The notes under the pieces: model-generated
What the model was told of the DNA's origin: nothing
What the model saw: the letters and a program-made list of their open reading frames with translations, nothing else
Database searches by the model: none
Shown: in pieces, positions 16,825-25,446 of the stretch
Layout of the letters: every line of letters begins with the position of its first letter
Numbering within the stretch: the stretch's first letter is position 1
Made by a program: the position numbers and the translations under genes
Assembly (NCBI GenBank): GCA_934464775.1
Contig: CAKSKG010000008.1
Location: forward strand, 1 to 64,000
Reading direction: 5' to 3'
Length of the DNA: 64,000 bases
Source: an uncultured Oscillospiraceae bacterium
GTDB lineage: Bacteria > Bacillota > Clostridia > Oscillospirales > Ruminococcaceae

Positions 16825-19800
16825 ATGCCATTACGTTCAGATATCAAGAAAGTCCTCGTTATCGGTTCGGGACCGATCATTATCGGTCAGGCTGCCGAGT
16901 TTGACTATGCGGGAACACAGGCGTGCCGTGCGCTGAAGCAGGAGGGTCTTGAAGTCGTACTTATCAACTCCAACCCCGCAACTATCATGACCGACAAGGC
17001 TATGGCGGACAAGGTATACATCGAGCCTCTTACACTTGATGTTGTAAAGAAGATCATCAAGATCGAAAAGCCCGACAGCATTCTTTCCACACTGGGCGGT
17101 CAGACAGGACTTACGCTTTCGATGCAGCTGGCAGAGGAGGGCTTCCTTGCCGAGAACAACGTCAAGCTGCTGGGCGCAAATCCCGAGACTATCCACAAGG
17201 CAGAGGACAGACAGGCGTTCAAGGATACAATGGAAAAGATCGGCGAGCCATGCATTCCCTCAAAGGTAGTTGAGAATGTTGACGATGCGGTGGATTTTGC
17301 AAAGGTTATAGATTACCCCGTTATCGTTCGTCCCGCATTCACACTGGGCGGCACAGGCGGCGGTATCGCAAACAATGAAGAAGAGCTTCGTGATATCGCA
17401 ACAAACGGACTCCGCCTCTCTCCTATCACACAGATACTGGTCGAGAAATGTATCAGCGGCTGGAAGGAGATCGAGTTCGAGGTAATCAGAGACAGCAAGG
17501 ACAATGTTATCACAGTCTGCTCCATGGAAAACTTCGACCCTGTCGGAGTACATACAGGCGACAGTATCGTAATTGCGCCTGCTGTTACTCTTACAGACAA
17601 GGAATATCAGATGCTCCGTTCCGCAGCTCTGAACATCATCTCCGAGCTTAAAGTTGAGGGCGGCTGCAACTGCCAGTTTGCGCTTCACCCCACATCTATG
17701 AAGTATGCGGTGATCGAGGTAAATCCCCGTGTTTCCAGATCCTCCGCACTTGCTTCAAAGGCAACGGGCTATCCTATCGCAAAGGTTGCAACAAAGATCG
17801 CTATCGGTTACAGCCTGGACGAGATCATCAATGCCGTTACGGGCAAGACATATGCCTGCTTCGAGCCTGCTCTTGACTATGTTGTCGTAAAGTTCCCCAA
17901 GTGGGCATTCGACAAGTTCGTTTACGCAAAGCGTACACTGGGCACACAGATGAAAGCAACAGGCGAGGTCATGGCTATCGGTACTTCCTTCGAACACGCT
18001 ATGATGAAGGCTGTAAGATCTATCGAGCTGGGTCTGGACAGCATGAATCTGAAAAAGCTTGCAAAGCTTTCCGACGAGGAGATCAGAAAGAAGCTGCATG
18101 ACGTTGACGATGAGCGTTCATTCGTTGTATTCGAGGCTCTCAAGAGAGGCGTAACAGTCGAGGAGATCCACGAGATCACAATGATCGACTGCTGGTTCCT
18201 CAACAAGCTTTTAAATCTTGTTAATCTTGAAAAGTGGCTGGCTGACGGCGAGCTTACAGAGCAGAAATATGATATCGCAAAGAAGTACGGTTATCTTGAC
18301 AGCACTATCGAGCGCATCAGCGGTCAGAAGTGCCCCAAGAGAACACGTGCCGTATATAAAATGGTTGATACCTGCGCAGGCGAGTTCAAGGCGGAAACAC
18401 CTTATTTCTACTCCACATTCGACGAGGAGAACGAGGCAAAGCAGTTCATCGAGCGCAAGAATTCAGATAAGAAAAAGGTCATCGTATTCGGTTCCGGTCC
18501 TATCAGAATCGGACAGGGCATCGAGTTCGACTACTGCTCCGTACACTGCGTATGGACACTTAAAGAAATGGGCTATGAGGCTGTTATCTGCAACAACAAC
18601 CCTGAGACTGTTTCCACAGACTTTGATACAGGCGACCGTCTGTATTTCGATCCTCTTACCAAGGAGGACGTTGAGTCAATCATCGAGACTGAGCAGCCTT
18701 ACGGCGTTGTTGTTCAGTTCGGCGGTCAGACTGCGATCAAGCTTACAAAGCACCTTTCCGATATGGGCGTAAGGATCCTCGGAACATCTGCTGACAGCAT
18801 CGACGCTGCCGAGGACAGAGAGCGCTTTGACGAGCTGCTGAACAAGTGCAACATTCCCCGTCCCGCAGGTCATACCGTTATGAACGTTGACGAGGCTCTG
18901 AAGGCAGCAGCTGATCTGGGCTATCCCGTTCTTATGCGTCCTTCCTACGTACTTGGCGGTCAGAACATGATAATCGCTCACTCCGACAGCGATATCCGCG
19001 AGTATATGGAGATCATCACACGTACAGCTCTTGAAAACCCCGTGCTTATCGATAAGTACATGATGGGCAAGGAGGTCGAGGTCGATGCTATCTGCGACGG
19101 TACAGACTTCGTTATCCCCGGCATCATGGAGCATATCGAGCGTGCAGGCATTCATTCAGGCGACTCTATCTCGGTATATCCCGCTCTTACACTTACAAAG
19201 AAGATAAGAGAGACTATCATCGAGTATACACGCCGTCTGGCTATGGAGCTTAAAGTTATCGGTCTGGTAAATATCCAGTACGTTGTGTATAACAACGAGG
19301 TATACGTTATCGAGGTAAACCCCAGATCTTCAAGAACAGTTCCCTATATCTCAAAGGTAACGGGAATCCCCATGGTAGACATTGCAACAAAGATCATGCT
19401 CGGCACATCTCTCAAGGAGCAGGGCTACGAAAGCGGACTTTACAAGGAAGCGGAATATATCGCAGTAAAGGTTCCCGTATTCAGCTTCGAGAAGCTGCAT
19501 GACGTTGATACCGCCCTCGGACCGGAGATGAAGTCAACAGGTGAGTGCCTCGGAATTGCGCACACCTTTGAGGACGCATTGTTCAAGGGACTTATCGCCG
19601 CAGGCTACAATATGAAGAAGGACGGCGGCGTACTCTTTACGGTACGTGATACCGACAAGCAGGAGATCATTTACGTTGCCGAGAAGTTCGAGCGCCTCGG
19701 ATTTGATATCTATGCCACAAGCGGAACGGCTTCCGTGCTGAATCACAACATGATCGCAACGAATGTTGTCCGCCGTGTATCTGAGGAAAAGCCCAATGTT

Positions 19801-20016
19801 ATGACTCTGCTGGACGACGGAAAGATCAGCTACGTTATTTCCACCTCCGCAAAGGGACGTATTCCCCAGTACGACAGCGTTAAGATACGCCGAAAGACTG
19901 TTGAGCGTTCTATCTGCTGCCTGACTGCGATAGATACCGCAAATGCGGTTGCGGATATCCTTGCAATGGGCAAGAAGATCGACGATATGGAAATGGTCGA
20001 TATCACTAAAATTTAA
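16825..20016 (+). CDS. carB: Carbamoyl-phosphate synthase large chain
   Basis: 1063 residues, standard length. It has two homologous ATP-grasp halves, each starting with a conserved loop (VIGSGPIIIGQAAEFDYAGTQA near 12-33; VFGSGPIRIGQGIEFDYCSVHC near 554-575). Each half carries a PVIVRPAFTLGGTGGG or PVLMRPSYVLGGQNM motif. The C-terminal MGS-like allosteric domain (about 935-1063) begins GGVLFTVRDTDKQE. It makes carbamoyl phosphate from bicarbonate, ammonia and two ATP, for UMP and arginine. The ATG is one base after the carA stop, with GGGAGG upstream. No separate arginine-type carAB pair is in the window. Confidence 0.98.
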   Translation: MPLRSDIKKVLVIGSGPIIIGQAAEFDYAGTQACRALKQEGLEVVLINSNPATIMTDKAMADKVYIEPLTLDVVKKIIKIEKPDSILSTLGGQTGLTLSMQLAEEGFLAENNVKLLGANPETIHKAEDRQAFKDTMEKIGEPCIPSKVVENVDDAVDFAKVIDYPVIVRPAFTLGGTGGGIANNEEELRDIATNGLRLSPITQILVEKCISGWKEIEFEVIRDSKDNVITVCSMENFDPVGVHTGDSIVIAPAVTLTDKEYQMLRSAALNIISELKVEGGCNCQFALHPTSMKYAVIEVNPRVSRSSALASKATGYPIAKVATKIAIGYSLDEIINAVTGKTYACFEPALDYVVVKFPKWAFDKFVYAKRTLGTQMKATGEVMAIGTSFEHAMMKAVRSIELGLDSMNLKKLAKLSDEEIRKKLHDVDDERSFVVFEALKRGVTVEEIHEITMIDCWFLNKLLNLVNLEKWLADGELTEQKYDIAKKYGYLDSTIERISGQKCPKRTRAVYKMVDTCAGEFKAETPYFYSTFDEENEAKQFIERKNSDKKKVIVFGSGPIRIGQGIEFDYCSVHCVWTLKEMGYEAVICNNNPETVSTDFDTGDRLYFDPLTKEDVESIIETEQPYGVVVQFGGQTAIKLTKHLSDMGVRILGTSADSIDAAEDRERFDELLNKCNIPRPAGHTVMNVDEALKAAADLGYPVLMRPSYVLGGQNMIIAHSDSDIREYMEIITRTALENPVLIDKYMMGKEVEVDAICDGTDFVIPGIMEHIERAGIHSGDSISVYPALTLTKKIRETIIEYTRRLAMELKVIGLVNIQYVVYNNEVYVIEVNPRSSRTVPYISKVTGIPMVDIATKIMLGTSLKEQGYESGLYKEAEYIAVKVPVFSFEKLHDVDTALGPEMKSTGECLGIAHTFEDALFKGLIAAGYNMKKDGGVLFTVRDTDKQEIIYVAEKFERLGFDIYATSGTASVLNHNMIATNVVRRVSEEKPNVMTLLDDGKISYVISTSAKGRIPQYDSVKIRRKTVERSICCLTAIDTANAVADILAMGKKIDDMEMVDITKI

Positions 20017-20033
20017 TCGCAGGTAATTTTCGT

Positions 20034-20070
20034 TTCGGCTGTAATTATATAAATCATAATTACAGCCGAA
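20034..20070 (+). terminator. Large hairpin after carB inside the pyr operon
   Basis: A perfect 15-bp stem (20034-20048 with 20056-20070) around a 7-nt loop, 18 bp after carB. No clean T-run follows, so it may reduce read-through or protect the upstream mRNA end and leave some transcription into the next gene and pyrK-pyrD. Confidence 0.6.
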
Positions 20071-20103
20071 CTTGTAATAGGACACTTTACGGGAGAACAT
20101 TAT

Positions 20104-20982
20104 ATGGACGACAAATTATATGAATCAACGCTGCTGAGGGATCAGAATTTTGAAATAAACGGCGATAAAATGCTGACCGTGAACAGGGATATGAACATAT
20201 CCTTCTGGTTTGGCTGTATTTCGGGACTGCTGCTGGTGTATGTCACGCTGATAGCCTGTCTTGCGGTAATGGGCAGGATAGCCGCCAGCGGAGCAATGGC
20301 GCAGATAGTCACGCTGATAGGCGGAGTTACCGATACAAGCGGCGCAGTTGTGGGATTCAGCGGCTGGTTTGCGGCAAATATACTCGCTTTGGGCGTTTTC
20401 CCGTTTTCTTTTCTGGCAAACAAATTTTACAGCAAGCTCTGCGGCATTCTGCTTTATGCGGATTATGTGCTGTTTTTCGTGCTTGGAATAATCGCTCTTC
20501 TGGAAGTGCCCGACGATATGCCCTGGTGGCTGGGAATACCCATAATAATATACGGAGTTGTGGGCTTCTGGACTGCCGATCTGTGCTTCCGCAGCCTTAA
20601 AGAGCTGGATTATCTTGTTACCCAGGAGGGATTCCCCACATTCAATCTTTCGATGCATTATTTCGGAAGATCGCGTTATGTTAAATTCCGCGAAAAATGG
20701 CTGGACAAAAACAAGAAGCTGGATTATTACAGCGAAAGCGAAAAGCCTGTTGAAAATGTGATAGTCACAACAGCGGAAACTGCGGACGGAATGGACGGCG
20801 TTTCAGCCGACAGCGGTTCGGAGGAGAAATGGTTCGAGAAGAACAGGGAAATGACCGCCGCCGCAAAGGAAAATGTTCCCGAAGACGATGTTATGGACGG
20901 AATAGATCTTTCGGGGCTGGAGCTTCCCGAGGAGGAAAGCTTTTACCGTGACAAGGCTGACCCGAAGCGAAAAGAATTATGA
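20104..20982 (+). CDS. Uncharacterised four-helix membrane protein within the pyr operon
   Basis: 292 residues, not recognised. Four hydrophobic helices lie at about 33-57, 82-105, 112-134 and 140-158. The remaining 130 residues are charged and probably cytoplasmic, ending in an acidic tail (VPEDDVMDGIDLSGLELPEEES). No signal peptide, catalytic motif or transporter signature is seen. It has a good GGGAGA ribosome site and ends 9 bp before pyrK, so it is cotranscribed with pyrK-pyrD at least. A pyrimidine-related role (for instance membrane anchoring of the dihydroorotate dehydrogenase) is only a guess from position. Confidence 0.8.
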   Translation: MDDKLYESTLLRDQNFEINGDKMLTVNRDMNISFWFGCISGLLLVYVTLIACLAVMGRIAASGAMAQIVTLIGGVTDTSGAVVGFSGWFAANILALGVFPFSFLANKFYSKLCGILLYADYVLFFVLGIIALLEVPDDMPWWLGIPIIIYGVVGFWTADLCFRSLKELDYLVTQEGFPTFNLSMHYFGRSRYVKFREKWLDKNKKLDYYSESEKPVENVIVTTAETADGMDGVSADSGSEEKWFEKNREMTAAAKENVPEDDVMDGIDLSGLELPEEESFYRDKADPKRKEL

Positions 20983-20991
20983 TTGGAGTGA

Positions 20992-21774
20992 ATGATATTG
21001 GATAAATATACACAGGGTCTTTATCCTATTATAAAGAAAACAACTCTTGCAAAAGAGATATATGACTTCACGATATTATGTCCCGAGATAGCTGCTGCCG
21101 CAGTATGCGGACAGTTTGTGAATATCAGGGCAGAGGGCTTCATGCTCCGCAGACCTATTTCTATCTGCGGAATTGACCGTGAAAAGGGAACTCTCCGCAT
21201 TGTTTTTGAGGTGAGAGGAAACGGCACAAAGGAGCTTTCCTCGCTGAACGAGGGTGATCTGATAGATATTATCGCGCCCCTGGGCGGAAACGGCTTCGAT
21301 CTGCTGGATAAGGACAAAAAGGCTATAATAATCGGCGGCGGCATCGGAAATCCGCCTATGCTCCCTATAGCGCAGCATTACGGCAGCAATTCCGTTGTTA
21401 TCAGCGGTTTCAGAAATGCGGCTGCGGTGATATTGCAGGAGGACTTTGCAAAGACAGGCGCAGAGACTGTACTCTGCACCGATGACGGTTCGGCAGGAAG
21501 AAAGGGCTTTGTTACAGATGCGCTTGCGGAGCAGCTTGAAAAGTCCAAGCCCGATATCATTTATGCCTGCGGTCCCGCAGTAATGCTGAAAAGAATAGTT
21601 GAGGCTGCGGAGAAATACGGCGTCCGCTGTCAGGTATCGCTGGAAGAGAGAATGGGCTGCGGCGTGGGAGCTTGTCTTGTATGCGCCTGCCGAACTATCC
21701 GCGACGGAAAGGAATTCTATTCTCACGTATGTAAGGACGGCCCCGTTTTTGAAGGCAAGGAGGTAATTTTCTGA
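20992..21774 (+). CDS. pyrK: Dihydroorotate dehydrogenase electron transfer subunit
   Basis: 260 residues, matching PyrK. It has an FAD-binding ferredoxin-reductase-like N-terminus (FMLRRPISICGIDREKG), an NAD-binding part (IIIGGGIGNPPMLPIA, YACGPAVML) and a C-terminal 2Fe-2S cluster site with four Cys in CGVGACLVCAC and a later HVC. It passes electrons from PyrD to NAD. The start is uncertain: ATG 20992 is only 3 nt after GGAG, while TTG 20998 has 9-nt spacing and may be the real start (MDKYTQGLYP). It overlaps pyrD by one base. Confidence 0.95.
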   Translation: MILDKYTQGLYPIIKKTTLAKEIYDFTILCPEIAAAAVCGQFVNIRAEGFMLRRPISICGIDREKGTLRIVFEVRGNGTKELSSLNEGDLIDIIAPLGGNGFDLLDKDKKAIIIGGGIGNPPMLPIAQHYGSNSVVISGFRNAAAVILQEDFAKTGAETVLCTDDGSAGRKGFVTDALAEQLEKSKPDIIYACGPAVMLKRIVEAAEKYGVRCQVSLEERMGCGVGACLVCACRTIRDGKEFYSHVCKDGPVFEGKEVIF

Positions 21775-22685
21775 TGAACAGATCAGCAGTTAATTTTGCG
21801 GGAGTTGAATTCAAGAACCCTGTTATCCCTGCTTCGGGAACATTCGGCTACGGCAAGGAATACGAGCATTTTTATCCGCTTTCAAAGCTGGGCGGAATAT
21901 CAGTAAAGGGAACAACAGAGCAGCTCAGAACGGGAAATCTCCCTCCGAGAATCGCAGAGACTCCTTCGGGAATGCTCAACAGCGTTGGACTCCAGAATCC
22001 CGGAATAGACCACTTCATTCAGTATGAGCTGCCCTATCTCAAAACAAAGGATACTGTAATAATCGCAAACATGGCAGGCTCAACTGCCGACGGCTACCGT
22101 GAGGTTGCTGAAAAGCTGGACAAGACCGATGTTGACATGATCGAGGTGAACATTTCCTGCCCCAACGTAAAGGCAGGCGGAGCTGCTTTCGGCGTTTCCT
22201 GCGAGGGTGCGGCAGAGATCACAAGGATCGTCCGCAAAGCCACAAGCAAGCCTATCATGATAAAGCTTTCTCCCAACGTAACGAATATTGCGGACATCGC
22301 AAAGGCTGTTGAAGCCGAGGGTGCAGATGCGGTTTCGCTTATAAATACTCTTCTCGGCATGAGAATCGATATCCGCACAAGACGTCCCATACTGCACAAT
22401 AACATGGGCGGACTTTCGGGTCCTGCGGTTTTCCCCGTGGCTGTAAGAATGGTATGGCAGGTAGCAAATGCTGTCAGGATCCCCGTATGCGGAATGGGCG
22501 GCATCTCCACATGGGAGGACGCCGTTGAGATGATGATGGCGGGAGCTTCCGTTATTCAGGTGGGCGCTGCTATATTTGCCGATCCATTTGCTCCCGTGAA
22601 GATCGCCGAGGGACTGGAAAAATACTGCGAGGACAATCATCTGAACAGCATTTCCGAGATCACGGGCACGGTTCAGCCATGGTAA
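21774..22685 (+). CDS. pyrD: Dihydroorotate dehydrogenase (NAD-dependent type 1B), catalytic subunit
   Basis: 303 residues. Type 1B features include NRSAVNFAGVEFKNPVIPASGTFGYG, SVGLQNPGIDHF, and the active-site Cys in VEVNISCPNVKAGG. FMN phosphate-binding loops are GMGGIS and VQVGAAIF. It oxidises dihydroorotate to orotate in a heterotetramer with PyrK. The start overlaps the pyrK stop (TGATG), which implies coupling. pyrB and pyrE do not follow, so those steps are encoded elsewhere. Confidence 0.97.
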   Translation: MNRSAVNFAGVEFKNPVIPASGTFGYGKEYEHFYPLSKLGGISVKGTTEQLRTGNLPPRIAETPSGMLNSVGLQNPGIDHFIQYELPYLKTKDTVIIANMAGSTADGYREVAEKLDKTDVDMIEVNISCPNVKAGGAAFGVSCEGAAEITRIVRKATSKPIMIKLSPNVTNIADIAKAVEAEGADAVSLINTLLGMRIDIRTRRPILHNNMGGLSGPAVFPVAVRMVWQVANAVRIPVCGMGGISTWEDAVEMMMAGASVIQVGAAIFADPFAPVKIAEGLEKYCEDNHLNSISEITGTVQPW

Positions 22686-22697
22686 AGGAAGCGTCCG

Positions 22698-23375
22698 ATG
22701 AAAACCAAAGTATATTTAGTGCGCCATGCGGAGGCAATGGGAAATGTCAACGAATTCTTTCAGGGCAGGACTGACTGTGAGATAAGCCCAAAGGGCAAAA
22801 AGCAGCTGGACTGTCTTGCGGAGCGTTTCAGAGACATTCATTTTGATGTTCTGTATTCAAGTCCTCTGAGCCGCACAAGGGAAACTGCGGCTGCCGTGAA
22901 CCGATATCACGGGCTGGATATAATATATGATCCGCAGCTTATAGAGATAAACGGCGGCGAGTGGGAAGGCAAAAAGTGGGCGGATATCCCTGTGCTTTAT
23001 CCCGAGGAGTATCATCTCTGGACGGAGGATATGGCGAATTTCCGCACCGAAAAGGGCGAAGCCATGACCGAGGTGTTCGACCGCATGAAAAAGGCTGTGG
23101 ACAATATCGTCAGGTCTAATGTGGGAAAGACGGTAACTGTTGTCTCTCACGGCTGTGCGCTCAGGAATTATCTCTGCTATGCGGCGGGAGATCCGATAAC
23201 AAAGCTTGCTGATGTGGGCTGGTCGGACAATACTGCTGTGTCGCTGATCGAATATGATGACAGCTTCAGACCGACTGTCATTTTCAAAAATGATGCATCG
23301 CATCTTACTCCCGAGCTTTCAACGCTTGCCCATTCAAAATGGTGCAGGTATGATGATAAGGGAACGAAAGGATAA
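22698..23375 (+). CDS. Histidine phosphatase family protein (phosphoglycerate mutase-like)
   Basis: 225 residues. The N-terminal LVRHAEAMGN carries the RHG-type catalytic His (Ala replaces Gly, as in many members), and VVSHGCALRNYLCY has the second His. YSSPLSRTRETAAAV contains the conserved Arg. It is probably a broad or sugar-phosphate phosphatase; the exact substrate cannot be read. It starts 12 bp after pyrD and may be read with the pyr genes. Confidence 0.9.
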   Translation: MKTKVYLVRHAEAMGNVNEFFQGRTDCEISPKGKKQLDCLAERFRDIHFDVLYSSPLSRTRETAAAVNRYHGLDIIYDPQLIEINGGEWEGKKWADIPVLYPEEYHLWTEDMANFRTEKGEAMTEVFDRMKKAVDNIVRSNVGKTVTVVSHGCALRNYLCYAAGDPITKLADVGWSDNTAVSLIEYDDSFRPTVIFKNDASHLTPELSTLAHSKWCRYDDKGTKG

Positions 23376-23383
23376 CATATAAT

Positions 23384-23821
23384 ATGAGATTAATGGCAGT
23401 TGATTTCGGCGACAGCAGAACAGGACTTGCAGTCTGTGACAAAAGCGAGTTTCTGGCTTCGCCGCTGACTGTTGTTCATGAATATAATTTTGACCGCTGC
23501 CTTGAAAAAGTGGCTGAATATGCCGTAAAGGAAAAGGCAGAGGAGATCGTTGTGGGATTTCCGAAAAACATGAACAATACCATTGGCGAGCGTGCCGAAA
23601 AGTGTAAGCTTTTCGGTGACAGGCTCCATGAAATGACGGGCATTCCCGTTACTATGTGGGACGAGCGCTGCACCACTGTTTCCGCTCATCAGTACCTTAA
23701 CGCAGTTGACGTAAGGGGAAAGAAGAGGAAAAACGTTGTGGACGCAGTTGCGGCGGTAATTATTCTTGAAAGCTATATGGGCTACCGCAAGAACACTGCG
23801 GCAATGAATAATAAGGAATAA
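23384..23821 (+). CDS. ruvX: RuvX/YqgF-family Holliday junction resolvase-like, pre-16S rRNA nuclease
   Basis: 145 residues with an RNase H-like fold. The first catalytic Asp is in MAVDFGDSRTGLAVCD, followed by EEIVVGFPKNMNNTIGERA, DERCTT and a final acidic site in NVVDAVAAVIILESYM. Members process the 5' end of 16S rRNA. The start at 23384 follows AAAGGA; an ATG 9 nt downstream is also possible. It is followed by a strong terminator shared with the convergent ackA. Confidence 0.93.
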   Translation: MRLMAVDFGDSRTGLAVCDKSEFLASPLTVVHEYNFDRCLEKVAEYAVKEKAEEIVVGFPKNMNNTIGERAEKCKLFGDRLHEMTGIPVTMWDERCTTVSAHQYLNAVDVRGKKRKNVVDAVAAVIILESYMGYRKNTAAMNNKE

Positions 23822-23824
23822 AAA

Positions 23825-23863
23825 ATCCCGTGCATTTGCGAAAAATGCACGGGATAAATTTTT
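23825..23863. terminator. Bidirectional terminator between ruvX and ackA
   Basis: A perfect 13-bp stem (23825-23837 with 23843-23855), loop GCGAA, with A-run before and T-run after, so it can work for both convergent genes. Confidence 0.9.
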
Positions 23864-23877
23864 ATATGCTCTAAAAA

Positions 23878-25077
23878 TTACTTGCTGATAAGAGCAAGAG
23901 TATCTCTAGCGATGAGAAGCTCCTCGTTTGTGGGAACTACCCAAACCTCGATCTTGGAATCGGGAGCGGAGATCTTTGTAAGTGTGCCCTTTACGGACTT
24001 GTTAAGCTCTGTATCAAGCTTGATGCCCATGTAATCCATGTTCTTGCAGGCACCCTCACGAACTTCCCATGAGTTCTCGCCGATACCGCCTGTGAAGAGA
24101 ACAACATCGCAGCCGTCCATTGCAGCGGCAAATCCACCGATGTACTTCTTGATCTGATATGTGAGCATATCGGAAGCAAGCTGTGCACGCTTGTCGCCCT
24201 TGAGAGCGGCAGCGCAGATATCACGGTTATCGCTGGAGATACCCGAAATTCCGATAAAGCCGGACTTCTTGTTCATGTATTCGCTCATCTCGGCAGCTGT
24301 GAAGCCGTGCTTTTCCATAACGAATGTTACGGCAGAGGGATCGACAGCACCGCAGCGTGTGCCCATAAGAACACCGTCAAGGGGAGTGAAGCCCATTGTT
24401 GTGTCGATAGACTTTCCGCCCTCAACAGCTGTGATGGAAGAGCCGTTTCCGAGGTGGCAGGAGATGATCTTCAGATCCTTGATGTCTCTGCCCATTGCCT
24501 TGGCAACAGCAGCTGTTACGAATCTGTGAGATGTGCCGTGGAAGCCGTACTTTCTAACGTGGAGATTTACATAATCCTCATAGGGGAGACCGAACATGAA
24601 AGCCTTTTCGGGCATTGTCTGGTGGAAAGCCGTATCGAATACGACAGCCTGGGGAGTGCCCTCGGGAAGAACAGCCTTGCAGGCTCTGAGAGCCAGTGCA
24701 TGGGGGTGGTTATGTACGGGAGCAAGCTCGCGAAGCTCGTCGATCTTTTCGATAACCTCATCTGTAACGAGAGTTGTCTTGCTGAATACCTCTGCGCCCT
24801 GCACAACTCTGTGACCTACCGCATTGATCTCAGACATGGACTTGATAACTGCGTTCTCGCCTGTTGTGAGAACCTCCACCAGCTTCTGGAAAGCCTCGGT
24901 ATGAGTGGGGAAATTGCAGCTTTCCTCGATCTTTGCACCGGAAGCTGTCTTGTGGGAGATGTGACCGTCGATGCCGATCCTGTCGCAGTTGCCCTTTGCG
25001 ATAACCGATTCATCATCCATATTAAGGAGCTGATACTTGAGAGAAGAGCTTCCCGCATTGACTACAAGAATAATCAT
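23878..25077 (-). CDS. ackA: Acetate kinase
   Basis: 399 residues. It has the ASKHA acetate-kinase signature LVVNAGSSSLKYQ at the N-terminus, the second signature GFHGTSHRFV and ATP-binding loops GNGSSI and GGIGENS. It interconverts acetyl phosphate plus ADP with acetate plus ATP, the ATP-yielding step of acetate fermentation. AAAGGA lies about 10 nt before the ATG. No pta gene is next to it. Confidence 0.97.
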   Translation of the reverse strand: MIILVVNAGSSSLKYQLLNMDDESVIAKGNCDRIGIDGHISHKTASGAKIEESCNFPTHTEAFQKLVEVLTTGENAVIKSMSEINAVGHRVVQGAEVFSKTTLVTDEVIEKIDELRELAPVHNHPHALALRACKAVLPEGTPQAVVFDTAFHQTMPEKAFMFGLPYEDYVNLHVRKYGFHGTSHRFVTAAVAKAMGRDIKDLKIISCHLGNGSSITAVEGGKSIDTTMGFTPLDGVLMGTRCGAVDPSAVTFVMEKHGFTAAEMSEYMNKKSGFIGISGISSDNRDICAAALKGDKRAQLASDMLTYQIKKYIGGFAAAMDGCDVVLFTGGIGENSWEVREGACKNMDYMGIKLDTELNKSVKGTLTKISAPDSKIEVWVVPTNEELLIARDTLALISK

Positions 25078-25446
25078 TGTTTTACGATCCTTTCATTTAT
25101 CATGTTTTCAAGCCGAAAGCGCTGATCTTATCCTCAGATTAGGCGGCAAAAAGTCGTATGTCGTATAAAGAGGGGAGTTTCAATCAACGGATTCTGTAAT
25201 TTTGAGCAGTGATTGTAACAAGACACGCTCATCTGATTATATTCTATTCCAAATATATGAAAAAATCAATAGTTTTGCAGTATATTCAGAAAAAATACAT
25301 AATTTATCAATACTTTTGAAGAAGTAATGCTATAAAATATAAAGTGTGTCATTGTAAATCAATTATATGAATAATTTCCGTATTACATTACACAGAGAAA
25401 AACTGTCATTATCAAGCAAGGACAGAATTCGGAAAGGAATGTTTAT
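25078..25446. other. Divergent regulatory region between ackA and tmcAL
   Basis: 369 bp without a gene. Toward tmcAL there are two possible sigma-A promoters: TTGCAG-17-CATAAT (25275-25303) and TTGAAG-16-TATAAA (25316-25343). Toward ackA a TATAAT is seen on the minus strand at 25241-25236 with no good -35 box, leaving an ackA leader of about 150 nt. No riboswitch, terminator or small ORF is evident. Confidence 0.6.
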
